A DNA stretch of 64,000 nt, taken from assembly GCF_030419005.1 (NCBI RefSeq), contig NZ_CP106951.1:3906001-3970000 (forward strand), in the 5' to 3' direction. The notes below the pieces were generated by a model. That model worked only from the letters and a program-made list of their open reading frames with translations. It was not told where the DNA came from and did not search any database. The first letter of the stretch is position 1, and each line of letters starts with the position of its first letter. This document shows, in pieces, positions 56,646-64,000 of the stretch. Source of the DNA: Eleftheria terrae (GTDB lineage Bacteria; Pseudomonadota; Gammaproteobacteria; Burkholderiales; Burkholderiaceae_C). A program made the position numbers and the translations under genes.

Positions 56646-58655
56646 ATGACGGGTCGTTGGAGGTATCTTGCCGCGCTGCTGGGTTTGGTGGCCCTGTTGC
56701 TCGGTGCCACGGGGCAGGTGCGTGCAGAGGAGGAATTCCTGGAGCCGGACCAGGCCTTCCAGTTTTCCGCGCGTGCGCTCGACGACCGCAGCGTCGAGCT
56801 GATCTTCGAGATCGCCGAGGGCTACTACCTCTACCACGAGCAATTCAAGTTCGAAGCGGCACCGGCCGCCACGCTGGCACCGGCGCAGATGCCGGCGGGC
56901 AAGGTGAAATACGACGACACCTTCAAGAAGGACGTCGAGACGCACCGGGGCCGCTTGCTGATCAAGCTGCCGGTGGAGCAGGCGAAAGGGCCCTTCCTGC
57001 TGAGCGTCACCAGCCAGGGCTGCGCCGACAAGGGGCTGTGCTATCCGCCGATGCAGCACCATGCCGAAGTGCGGTTGCTGGCCTTCGGCGGCGGCGTGAA
57101 TGCCGTCAGCGTGGTGAGCGACGGGGCGTCGCCACGCGCCGGCGGCAAGGCCGCCCCCGGGGTCGGTGCCCTGTTGGGGGGCATGCTGGGCCGCAGCCCC
57201 GCGGCCAGCACGGGCGGTGCCCGCGTTTCGGCGCTGCCGGCATCCGAGGCGCAGCCTGCGGCATCGGCAGCGACGGCACCGGGAACAACGCCGGCGGCCA
57301 CCGCCGGTGCAGGGGCCGCCGGCGCCCGTCCGGCGGACGAGGCCGGCGCGATCGAGCGCGTCTTGCGCTCGGGCCGCCTCTCCACCGTGGCACTGGCCTT
57401 CTTCGTTGCCGGGCTGGGCTTGTCGCTGACGCCCTGCGTGTGGCCGATGCTGCCCATCCTTTCCTCCATCATCGTCGGGCAGGCGGATCGCAAGCGCGGC
57501 AGTTCCCGGCGAGGCCGCGGCCTGCTGCTGGCGGCCAGCTACTCGCTCGGCATGGCGCTCGTCTACACCGCCTTCGGCATTGCCGCGGCCTTGGCCGGGG
57601 AGGGGCTGGCTGCCCATCTGCAGACGCCGCCGGTGCTGATTGTCTTCGCGGCGTTGCTGGTGCTGCTGTCGCTGTCGATGTTCGGCTTCTATGAGTTGCA
57701 GCTGCCCACCGCCTGGCGCGAGCGGCTTTCCAAGGTGTCGGGGCGCCTGCCCGGCGGCAGCATGGGCGGCGTGTTCCTGATGGGGGGCCTGTCGGCCTTG
57801 ATCGTCAGCCCCTGCGTGGCGGCACCGCTGGCCGGTGCGCTGGTCTACATCAGCCAGACTCGCGACGTGCTGATGGGCGGTCTGGCCCTGTTCATGCTGG
57901 CTGCCGGCATGAGCGTGCCCCTGTTGCTGATTGGCGCATCCTCGGGTCGTTGGCTGCCACGGGGGGGCGCCTGGATGGAGCACGTGAAGCATTTCTTCGG
58001 CGCGTTGTTGATCGCGGTGGCCTTGTGGATCGTGCAGCCGGTGCTGCCGGGCTGGGCGGCCATGGTGTCGTGGGGCAGCTTCCTGTTGATCGGCGCGGTC
58101 TACCTGCGGGTGTTCGATCCGCTGCACGGCGGCGCACGTGGCACCGACAAGCTGCTGAAAGGCCTGGGCGTGGTGCTGGCGGTCCTGGGGGCCATGCAGC
58201 TCGTCGGCGCGGCCTCGGGCGGGCGCGATCCGCTGCAGCCGCTGGGCCATCTGGCGGCACGGGTGCCGTCGGCAGGCGCCGCCACGGCCGCCTCGGCCGG
58301 CCCGGTCTTTGGCAAGGTCAGCAGCGTGGCAGAGCTGGACCAGGCGCTGGCCAGCGCAGGGCGGCCGGTCATGCTCGACTTCTATGCTGACTGGTGCGTT
58401 TCCTGCAAGGAGATGGAGCGCTTCACCTTCACCGACCCGCGGGTGCGGGACAAGCTGGCAGGTGCGCTGCTGCTCAAGGCGGACGTCACCGCCAACAATG
58501 AGGCCGATCGCGCCTTGCTGAAGCGCTTCGGGCTGTTCGGGCCGCCCGGCACGCTTTTCTTCGATGCGCAAGGCCGCGAGCTGCGCGAGGCACGGGTGAT
58601 CGGCTTCCAGTCGGCAGACCGCTTTGTCGAAACGCTGGCCGCTGCCGGGCTCTGA
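56646..58655 (+). CDS. dsbD: Thiol:disulfide interchange protein DsbD
   Basis: Transfers electrons from cytoplasmic thioredoxin to periplasmic DsbC/CcmG-type acceptors. 669 residues: signal peptide to about 25; periplasmic alpha domain with SQGCADKGLCYPP; eight-helix beta domain with the redox cysteines in LTPCVWPMLP and VSPCVAAPLAGA; C-terminal thioredoxin-like domain with DWCVSCKEME. All three cysteine pairs are present. A long Ala/Gly-rich linker (about residues 165-235) separates alpha and beta domains. ATG 56646 is used because the signal peptide begins there. Confidence 0.95.
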   Translation: MTGRWRYLAALLGLVALLLGATGQVRAEEEFLEPDQAFQFSARALDDRSVELIFEIAEGYYLYHEQFKFEAAPAATLAPAQMPAGKVKYDDTFKKDVETHRGRLLIKLPVEQAKGPFLLSVTSQGCADKGLCYPPMQHHAEVRLLAFGGGVNAVSVVSDGASPRAGGKAAPGVGALLGGMLGRSPAASTGGARVSALPASEAQPAASAATAPGTTPAATAGAGAAGARPADEAGAIERVLRSGRLSTVALAFFVAGLGLSLTPCVWPMLPILSSIIVGQADRKRGSSRRGRGLLLAASYSLGMALVYTAFGIAAALAGEGLAAHLQTPPVLIVFAALLVLLSLSMFGFYELQLPTAWRERLSKVSGRLPGGSMGGVFLMGGLSALIVSPCVAAPLAGALVYISQTRDVLMGGLALFMLAAGMSVPLLLIGASSGRWLPRGGAWMEHVKHFFGALLIAVALWIVQPVLPGWAAMVSWGSFLLIGAVYLRVFDPLHGGARGTDKLLKGLGVVLAVLGAMQLVGAASGGRDPLQPLGHLAARVPSAGAATAASAGPVFGKVSSVAELDQALASAGRPVMLDFYADWCVSCKEMERFTFTDPRVRDKLAGALLLKADVTANNEADRALLKRFGLFGPPGTLFFDAQGRELREARVIGFQSADRFVETLAAAGL

Positions 58656-58759
58656 TCGAGGCACGAGGACGGAACACGGGCCCGTCGGACGCTATTTCTA
58701 TTTTTTGGGACGAAGCACTAGCGCGAGATAAAGAACATATGCTATAGTCTCATCTCTGT

Positions 58760-58836
<77 letters not shown>

Positions 58837-58860
58837 AATACAGCGGCACTGGCCGCAGTG

Positions 58861-58889
58861 AAAAAGCCAACCGAAAGGTTGGCTTTTTT
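58861..58889 (+). terminator. Terminator after tRNA-fMet
   Basis: AAAAAGCCAACC, a GAAA tetraloop, then GGTTGGCTTTTTT: a twelve-base-pair hairpin with T-run 24 bases after the tRNA. The leading A-run also makes it usable on the minus strand. Confidence 0.93.
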
Positions 58890-59061
58890 GCTTCTGGGCC
58901 ATGGCATCGTGGTGCATCGGCCAGGAAACACCGCGTGTGCCGCGGCATGACGAGATCATGAGCGGCGAACATGGATCGGCTGTGGCTGTGGCTGTGGCTG
59001 CGACGGCAGGCCAGCGGCCGTGCCGTCACGCCCGGCAGCACAGGCCCTGGCGGCCAGACGG

Positions 59062-59083
59062 CAAAAAGGCCGCAGTTGCGGCC
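59062..59083 (-). terminator. Second (distal) terminator copy of the minus-strand gene
   Basis: Read on the minus strand: GGCCGCAACTGCGGCC followed by TTTTTG. An eight-base-pair arm structure with a short loop, duplicated from the copy 28 bases closer to the gene. Confidence 0.82.
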
Positions 59084-59089
59084 AGACGG

Positions 59090-59111
59090 CAAAAAGGCCG
59101 CAGCTGCGGCC
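59090..59111 (-). terminator. First (proximal) terminator copy of the minus-strand gene
   Basis: Read on the minus strand: GGCCGCAGCTGCGGCC followed by TTTTTG, 29 bases after the stop of the amino-acid binding protein. Confidence 0.85.
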
Positions 59112-59140
59112 TTTGGCAGAACCAGCGCAAGGCGCTGCGC

Positions 59141-60052
59141 TCAGATCGAGTAACCCAGCAGCATCGCCACGCCGGCTTCCTTGTTCGGCCGCATGAAGCT
59201 GTCGCGGGTCAGGCGGTTCATCGGAATGTTCAGCTCGTCGGTGGTGAACCACTTCTTGTAGAGCTTCTGGATGTCGCCGCTTGCATAGAGCCGTGCCAGG
59301 GTGCGGTCGACCAGCTCGCCGAGCTTGGCGTCGCCCTTGCGCATCATGATGCCGTAGGGTTCGACGGACAGCGTGATGCTGCTCAGCCCCAGCGCGTCGA
59401 GTGCCTTGTCGCCGGAGGCCAGGGCCAGCAGCAGCGCATCGTCCTGCGGGAAGGCGCGGGCCTTGCCCTGGCGCAGGGCCTGGAAGGCTTCCCGGTTGCT
59501 GGCGTACTGCTGCAGCTGCATGCGCGCCTCGCCGGAGCCTTGCAGCTGGTTGAACAGCTTCTCGGAGGTCGTGCCCTTGCTCACGGCCACCGGCAGGCCG
59601 TCGAAGTCCTTCACCGTCTCGATCTTCGTGCCCTTGGGCACCAGCACCCGCATGCCCGCCACGAAGATGGTGTAGCTGAAGTCGGCTTGCGCCTGGCGTG
59701 CCTTGGTGTTGGTGGAAGAGCCGCACTCCAGGTCGATCTCGCCGGACTGCAGTCGTGGCAGCCGCTCTGCGGTGGTGACCGGCACGAAGTTCACCTTCAG
59801 GTCGGGCAGCTTCAGTTCGCGCTTGATCTCTTCCACCGCAGCGAGGCACAGCTCCACGGAATAGCCGGTGTGCTGCTTGGACGCGTCGAGGTAGGAGAAC
59901 GGCCGGTCGACATCGCTCACGCCCAGCGAAATGCTGCGGCGATCGCGGATGCGCGACAAGGTGTCGGTGCTGGCCTGCGCCTGGGCGCTGCAGACGGCCA
60001 GGACGGTGAGCATCGCGCCAGCCAGCTGGCGCCCCCAGGTAGAAGCTTTCAT
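59141..60052 (-). CDS. Amino-acid ABC transporter substrate-binding protein
   Basis: 303 residues with a signal peptide (AGAMLTVLAVCSAQAQA). A cluster-F, GltI-like binding protein for polar amino acids: SISLGVSDVDRPFSYLD, GYSVELC, LQSGEIDLECGSSTNT with the ligand-carboxylate Arg context (TKAR), and the C-terminal LARLYASGDIQKLYKKWF. Glutamate/aspartate is the likely ligand by similarity of these motifs. No permease or ATPase genes adjoin it, so it works with a transporter encoded elsewhere. Two tandem terminators follow. Confidence 0.9.
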   Translation of the reverse strand: MKASTWGRQLAGAMLTVLAVCSAQAQASTDTLSRIRDRRSISLGVSDVDRPFSYLDASKQHTGYSVELCLAAVEEIKRELKLPDLKVNFVPVTTAERLPRLQSGEIDLECGSSTNTKARQAQADFSYTIFVAGMRVLVPKGTKIETVKDFDGLPVAVSKGTTSEKLFNQLQGSGEARMQLQQYASNREAFQALRQGKARAFPQDDALLLALASGDKALDALGLSSITLSVEPYGIMMRKGDAKLGELVDRTLARLYASGDIQKLYKKWFTTDELNIPMNRLTRDSFMRPNKEAGVAMLLGYSI

Positions 60053-60429
60053 GCGCTGTTCTTTCTTCGAGTTGCGTGCGGCAGGGCCGCCCTCATGAGG
60101 CGGCCTGCCGGGTCAGGAAAGGGCGGCATCATAGGCGTCGCGGCAGAATATTCAGAGCGTTGATAAAAGTTTTACTAGTGAAACGTTCGCCATCCCTTCG
60201 TTTGAGGGGGTAGATCGATGGCCGGCCAAGGAGGCTTTGGAGATTTATTCCAGCGAGACAGGCCAGGGTGCTGAGGCCCATGGGCCGTAGCTGGCGTGCC
60301 GTGGGCGCGATCGATCGCCGGCCCAGCGGCGGGGATCGGAAGAAGCGCCCCTGGGGGAGCGCTTCGACGGCCTGCGCAGCGGCGGCAACGCGCACACCGG
60401 CCGCATTGCTGGGATCATCGAAGGCCAAC
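60053..60429. other. Divergent intergenic region
   Basis: 377 bases between the binding-protein gene and the next plus-strand gene. The part near 60140-60190 is unusually A+T-rich (ATAAAAGTTTTACTAG) and probably holds the minus-strand promoter, with a TATTCT-like -10 near 60150 read on that strand. The in-frame extension of the next gene back to 60268 shows no protein-like conservation features. Confidence 0.45.
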
Positions 60430-61014
60430 ATGCCGCAATGGCACGCCATGCGCGTGCGCCACTCACCGGGAAAGACAAGCTTGGAAGAAGAACTGCTGGA
60501 ACTGATCTATCGCCTCGGCGCTGGCCGCCTGCCGCCGGATCGGGCGCGTGTGATGGCGGAGGAGGTGCTGGCTGCCCGAGCGCGGCCCGACGCCTACCGG
60601 CGCAAGCACACCGACCTGCGCTGGAGCGACAGTGCCGCGACGCCGTTGTGGCAATGGGTGCTGTGCGAGCACCTCGCTGAAGACGTGCTGCTGCAGGGCG
60701 ACCAGCTCGACCAGCTCTACGAGCAGGTAATCGATCGCCTGCCGGACGGGGGCCTGGGTGTCGACCTCACGCCAGAGGACGTGGGCGGCTATGCCGACAC
60801 GCTGCAGGCCCTTGATGCAGTGCAGGCGCAGCTCGCCGGCCTGGGCCTTGTGCTGCTCGACTTCGGCCCGGTGGTGTCGTCCACCGCGTGGCAGCTGGTG
60901 CTGGTGGACCTGGCAGACCTGCCCCGGCTGCTGGCCTTGTGCAGCGAGCTGGGCATCGCGGCAGCGCCGGCTGAGCAGGCCGTGTCCGATTCGCTTCGCC
61001 TGCACGGGCGGTAG
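60430..61014 (+). CDS. Hypothetical protein, 194 residues
   Basis: No family recognised. The protein is soluble, Leu/Asp/Ala-rich, with no signal peptide. Recognisable parts are EEELLELIYRLGAGRLPPDR at the start, DLRWSDSAATPLWQWVLCEHL in the middle, and a C-terminal segment with two similar halves, ALDAVQAQLAGLGLVLLDFGP and WQLVLVDLADLPRLLALC. Start 60430 is chosen because GAAGG is five bases before it and upstream residues look non-coding. It stands alone between two minus-strand genes. Confidence 0.6.
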   Translation: MPQWHAMRVRHSPGKTSLEEELLELIYRLGAGRLPPDRARVMAEEVLAARARPDAYRRKHTDLRWSDSAATPLWQWVLCEHLAEDVLLQGDQLDQLYEQVIDRLPDGGLGVDLTPEDVGGYADTLQALDAVQAQLAGLGLVLLDFGPVVSSTAWQLVLVDLADLPRLLALCSELGIAAAPAEQAVSDSLRLHGR

Positions 61015-61057
61015 CACGCTGCCGCCGACGCAGCAGGTGCCGCGGCGGCCTCCGGCA

Positions 61058-61285
61058 TCAGCGCTTGTGCAGGGCTTGCGGGCGGTGGATGGCGGTCTTG
61101 CCGGACTTCTCGCTGCGCACTTCGTATTGCGGGTCCTCCGAGGAGGCCTGTGCGGTGTGGCCACCGGCCTGGGCCGGGCGGGTGACGCGTTTCACCACCG
61201 TGCCGGCCGTGCGGCCCTGTGGGGTCTGCCACGACACCTTGTCGCCGGCATGCAGGGGGGGCGGCGTTTGCTTCTTGCGGTTCAT
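61058..61285 (-). CDS. HVA1/DUF2945-type TUDOR-domain small protein
   Basis: 75 residues. The core GDKVSWQTPQGRTAGTVVKR followed by HTAQASSEDPQYEVRSEKSGKTAIHRP matches the pattern of the 'hypervirulence-associated protein, TUDOR domain' (DUF2945) family as I remember it. These are small basic soluble proteins of unknown role, often linked with stress or DNA-associated genes. Convergent with the 60430 gene, 43 bases away. Confidence 0.8.
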   Translation of the reverse strand: MNRKKQTPPPLHAGDKVSWQTPQGRTAGTVVKRVTRPAQAGGHTAQASSEDPQYEVRSEKSGKTAIHRPQALHKR

Positions 61286-61428
61286 CGGCGCTGGGGTCAG
61301 GGTGACTGAACCTGATGAGCAGCAAGGCGCGCGCCCTGCCGAGGGCGCTGCCCCATGGCGGGCGGGGCAGCGGCTTGCGGGCCCGCGTGGGCCGGGCGTG
61401 GAAGGCGTCCGGCCCGCGGCTCACGACA

Positions 61429-63000
61429 TCACTGGCGCACCGGCGGATGCTCCGGCCAGGTGACCACCGGGGCGGTGTACTGGCTCGCCTTCTTGCGCAG
61501 GTCGGCCAGCGGCCGGGCGCTCATCGCGTAGTACAGCGTCGCGTACGCCACGGCATCGGAATTCACGTCCAGCGCGCGCAGGTTGATGTTGTCGTAGGTG
61601 TCGCAGGCTTGGTGGTAGCACCGGTCGTACGCTTCGCCGGCGCGGCCGCCCCACAGCGCGGCGGCCTCTGCGGTCTTCACTTCCTCGGCACCGGTGAAGA
61701 TGCCGCCCGAAGGAATGCCCTGCGCGATGAAGGGACCGTAGTCGGAGCGGCCGGAGAAGTCGGTTCCCCGGAAGGCGACGCCGCGGCGGCTGTAGAAGCC
61801 CTGCAGCGTCTTCTCGATGGCGGCCGACCCGCTCGGGCCGGGGCCGGCTCCCACCTGGTCGGAGTCGTCGCCGTCATAGATGAAGTAGCCGGCGTTGGGC
61901 GAGGCGATCATGTCGAAGTTCAGGTACAGCGCGATGCGGTCGCGCTCGGCCTGCGTGAGCTGCTCCACATAGCGGGTCGAGCCGACCAGGCCGGACTCTT
62001 CCGCGCCCCAGAGCGTGAAGCGCACCTTGTTGCGTACCCTCATGCCGGCCATCTGCACCGCGGTCTCGAGGATGGCAGCCGAGCCCGAGCCGTTGTCGTT
62101 GATGCCGGGCCCGGCGTCCACCGAGTCGAGGTGGGCGCCGACCACCACCACATGGTTGGCGTCACCGCCGGCCGTTTCTGCAATCACGTTGCTGGTGGTG
62201 GCCTGGCCGCGGAAGGTGTCGGTCTTCAGCCTCAGCACCAGGCCGGCAGTGGCTGCCAGCCGCTCGCCGGTGGCCTGCGAGACCGAAGTCACCGGCAGGT
62301 CGAGGGTGAAGTCGGCCCCCAGCGTGCCGTTCAGGTCGCCGGGGATGTTGTTGTAGATCACCGCACCCACCGCGCCAGCGGCGCTCGCGTTGGTGGCCTT
62401 CACGGCGAAGGTGCAGTCACCGCGCCGTAGCAGGGCGATGCTGCCGGCCGGAAAGCCGGCGAAGTCGGCGCTGCTGCAACCGGTGGCGGCGCCCGAGGGG
62501 CGCGCGACTGCGGCGCGCACCTGACCGCTGCCGGAGTAGCTCATGATGCGGTTCTCGATCGACTGCACCGGTCGCGGGGCCACCTGCTCGAGCTGGCTCG
62601 GCGAGCGCGACAGGAAGGTCTGGAACTGGAATTCCTGCCGCGTCACCTGGTAGCCGGCCCGGCGCAGCACCTTCTCGGCATAGTCGGCGGACTGATTGAA
62701 GCCCGGCGTGCCCGACACACGGGTGCCGTGGTGGGCGTTGGCGATGCGCTGCAGCGCGGCCAGGTGGCGGCGCACACCGTCGACGGTGACGCAACCGAGC
62801 AGTTGGTCGAAGACGTTGTTGCCACTGGCTCGGCAGGGAGCGACCGCTGGCTCGGCGACCGCCGCGATGTCGGCCTGCGCCCCACCGTCGTCCGCGTCGC
62901 CGCCACCGCCACAGGCGCCCAGCGACAACAAGGCCATCGAGATCGAGGCCGAAAGCAGGAGCCTGCGGGCAGGCAGGGGGGAGGAAAGGGTCTGCAACAT
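61429..63000 (-). CDS. Secreted M28-family zinc aminopeptidase, lipoprotein
   Basis: 523 residues. A signal peptide ends in a lipobox (LSLGAC), followed by a Gly/Asp linker. A PA-type insertion domain (ADFAGFPAGSIALLRRGDCTF) precedes the M28 catalytic core: GAHLDSVDAGPGINDNGSG (zinc His and Asp), WGAEESGLVGS (general base and ligand Glu), NFDMIASPN (Asp) and CYHQACDTYDN (His). Likely cleaves N-terminal residues from peptides at the cell surface or in the periplasm. Start 63000 has GAGGAG seven bases upstream; an extension to 63081 lacks a signal peptide at its start. Confidence 0.92.
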   Translation of the reverse strand: MLQTLSSPLPARRLLLSASISMALLSLGACGGGGDADDGGAQADIAAVAEPAVAPCRASGNNVFDQLLGCVTVDGVRRHLAALQRIANAHHGTRVSGTPGFNQSADYAEKVLRRAGYQVTRQEFQFQTFLSRSPSQLEQVAPRPVQSIENRIMSYSGSGQVRAAVARPSGAATGCSSADFAGFPAGSIALLRRGDCTFAVKATNASAAGAVGAVIYNNIPGDLNGTLGADFTLDLPVTSVSQATGERLAATAGLVLRLKTDTFRGQATTSNVIAETAGGDANHVVVVGAHLDSVDAGPGINDNGSGSAAILETAVQMAGMRVRNKVRFTLWGAEESGLVGSTRYVEQLTQAERDRIALYLNFDMIASPNAGYFIYDGDDSDQVGAGPGPSGSAAIEKTLQGFYSRRGVAFRGTDFSGRSDYGPFIAQGIPSGGIFTGAEEVKTAEAAALWGGRAGEAYDRCYHQACDTYDNINLRALDVNSDAVAYATLYYAMSARPLADLRKKASQYTAPVVTWPEHPPVRQ

Positions 63001-63236
63001 GAAGGTGCTCCTCGGGTCCGGTGCTCCGCCCTTGTGGGGCATCGAGCGGTTGTGGGATGGACCGCAGCAGGTTCCCTGCACACCGGACCTGGGGTTTTAT
63101 CAAGCCGTAACTTGCCGCAGGTTGCTGCCTCTGGCGGCCTTTCTGCGTTTGCCCCTGGCCCCCGCCGGGCGGCGCTTGCGGCGCTCCGCCTGCCGCTTAC
63201 CATCGGCCGCAGCCTGCTTTCACCAGGAGGATGCAC

Positions 63237-63839
63237 ATGTTCAAAGTCCTGCTTTCCTGTGCCCGCGCGGCCGTCGTGCCGGCACTGCTCACCGGCCTGT
63301 GGGTGGCCGCCGGCCCGGCCCGGGCGCTCGACGTGAAGTCCGGCCTCTGGGCCTCGGCGTCTTCGACGACGGTGGATGGCAAGCCGCAGCCGTCCTCCTT
63401 CGAGCGCGACAGCGGCCTCTCGGCGAGCGAAGTGCGCGAGGTCCGGGCGGCGATGCGTGAGGCTGGCTTGCCTGAGGGCTGGGAGCCACAGCTCACCTGC
63501 GTGAAGGCGGGCGGCCTCGATCCCCAGGCGGCGCTCAGGGAGCTCGGCCCGCACGGCTGCCACGCGGAAGCACTGCAGCCGGGTCGCGAGGCGCTGAAGT
63601 ACGCGGTGCGTTGCAAAGGCCCGGACAGCTCGGGCAATGGGCAGGGCGAGGTGACGGTGCGCCAGGGCAGCGAATCACGCGGCGTGCTGCGCGTGAGCCT
63701 GGTGCATCAGGGCCGGCCGCTGCGCTACGAGCAGCAATGGGTCGGCAAGTGGCTGGGGGCGGATTGCCAGCACCCGCCGGCCGGCATCGATCCGGCCTGG
63801 GTGGAAGGCGCGCCGGACGGCGCGGCGGCCGGGCGTTGA
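63237..63839 (+). CDS. DUF3617-type exported protein
   Basis: 200 residues with a signal peptide (AAVVPALLTGLWVAAGPARA). The mature part begins DVKSGLWASASSTTVDGK, an opening like that of DUF3617 proteins, and has four spaced cysteines (LTCVKAG, HGCHAE, VRCKGP, ADCQHP), probably two disulfides. Function unknown; periplasmic. ATG 63237 is preferred to ATG 63231 because AGGAGG (63225-63230) would touch the latter but is six bases from the former. Confidence 0.8.
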   Translation: MFKVLLSCARAAVVPALLTGLWVAAGPARALDVKSGLWASASSTTVDGKPQPSSFERDSGLSASEVREVRAAMREAGLPEGWEPQLTCVKAGGLDPQAALRELGPHGCHAEALQPGREALKYAVRCKGPDSSGNGQGEVTVRQGSESRGVLRVSLVHQGRPLRYEQQWVGKWLGADCQHPPAGIDPAWVEGAPDGAAAGR

Positions 63840-63872
63840 GCTGCCCGGCGCGCGGCCGCGCGGGTGGGATTG

Positions 63873-64000
63873 TCAGTCGGCCGACACCAGCGTGATGAGG
63901 CCGGCTCGGCTCAAGGCCTCGATGTGCGCTTGCATGTCCAGCCCACCGAAGCCCAGCGCGAGCAGCACCCGCACCGGCGTGTGGCCGTTCACCACGGCGA
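63873..64000 (-). CDS. 3' end of an unidentified gene
   Basis: The last 42 codons of a minus-strand frame that runs off the window, stop TGA at 63873-63875. The visible tail contains VNGHTPVRVLLALGFGG and ends LITLVSAD. No family is recognised from this fragment. Confidence 0.5.
   Translation of the reverse strand, partial: AVVNGHTPVRVLLALGFGGLDMQAHIEALSRAGLITLVSAD

Larger units (their letters stand above)
59050..59111. repeat. 28-base tandem repeat carrying terminators
   Basis: Two adjacent 28-base units at 59050-59077 and 59078-59105, beginning GCGGCCAGACGGC and differing by one base (GTT versus GCT at the end), followed by the first six bases of a third. Each unit together with the start of the next encodes a terminator on the minus strand. 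Confidence 0.9.

Noticed and set aside
59050..59111. CRISPR-like repeat
   Set aside because: The units are directly adjacent with no spacers and contain terminator hairpins; no cas genes are present.
60268..60429. Upstream extension of the 60430 gene
   Set aside because: Translation is Arg/Ala/Gly-rich and low in information; the internal ATG has a better ribosome site.
63001..63230. Possible gene in the gap between the M28 peptidase and the DUF3617 gene
   Set aside because: Frames here extend into neighbours out of frame; the stretch reads as a divergent promoter region.

Overview
The window comes from a G+C-rich betaproteobacterium, most likely order Burkholderiales (Rubrivivax/Leptothrix/Sphaerotilus-type lineages are my best guess). 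The support is the trpEGDC-ung order, the str-S10-spc-alpha ribosomal cluster following tuf-secE-nusG-rplKAJL-rpoBC, TTG/GTG starts on several ribosomal genes, and a Prx5-type peroxiredoxin gene between rpsQ and rplN. Taxonomy is inferred from gene order and protein character only.

Layout. 91-705 (minus): exported chalcone-isomerase-fold protein. 890-5945: tryptophan genes trpE, trpG, trpD, trpC and then ung, preceded by a candidate Trp-rich leader peptide. 6199-17118: an amino-sugar (GlcNAc or GlcNAc-oligosaccharide) uptake and catabolism operon: BadF/BadG-type kinase, GntR/UTRA regulator, nagA, a SIS-type GlcN6P deaminase, a sugar ABC transporter (binding protein, two permeases, ATPase), a cytoplasmic GH3 hexosaminidase and a porin, ended by a strong terminator. 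Repeated TGGTAT boxes in front of it are candidate operators.

17315-31382: tRNA-Tyr, tRNA-Gly, tRNA-Thr, tuf, tRNA-Trp, secE, nusG, rplK, rplA, rplJ, rplL, rpoB, rpoC. 31442-33998: a short accessory stretch with an unrecognised 333-residue protein, mgsA and a PIN-domain protein. 34345-54388: rpsL, rpsG, fusA, a second tuf, then the S10, spc and alpha operons through rplQ. Several hairpins and promoters divide this block: a hairpin before fusA, a promoter plus hairpin before rplC, a terminator after rpsQ, a near-consensus promoter before rplN, and a terminator between rpsD and rpoA.

54561-58655: NodI/NodJ-type ABC exporter, cutA, dsbD. 58760-58836: initiator tRNA-fMet. 59141-60052 (minus): amino-acid binding protein followed by two tandem copies of the same terminator. 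60430-64000: two small proteins (one unrecognised, one TUDOR/HVA type), a secreted M28 peptidase lipoprotein, a DUF3617-type exported protein and the 3' end of an unidentified gene.

Most of the window is conserved core machinery. The least conventional items are the candidate near-leaderless trp leader peptide, the amino-sugar operon with its operator array, the 32027-33028 protein with a C-terminal pattern I associate with plant IQM proteins, and the hairpins that segment the ribosomal operons.
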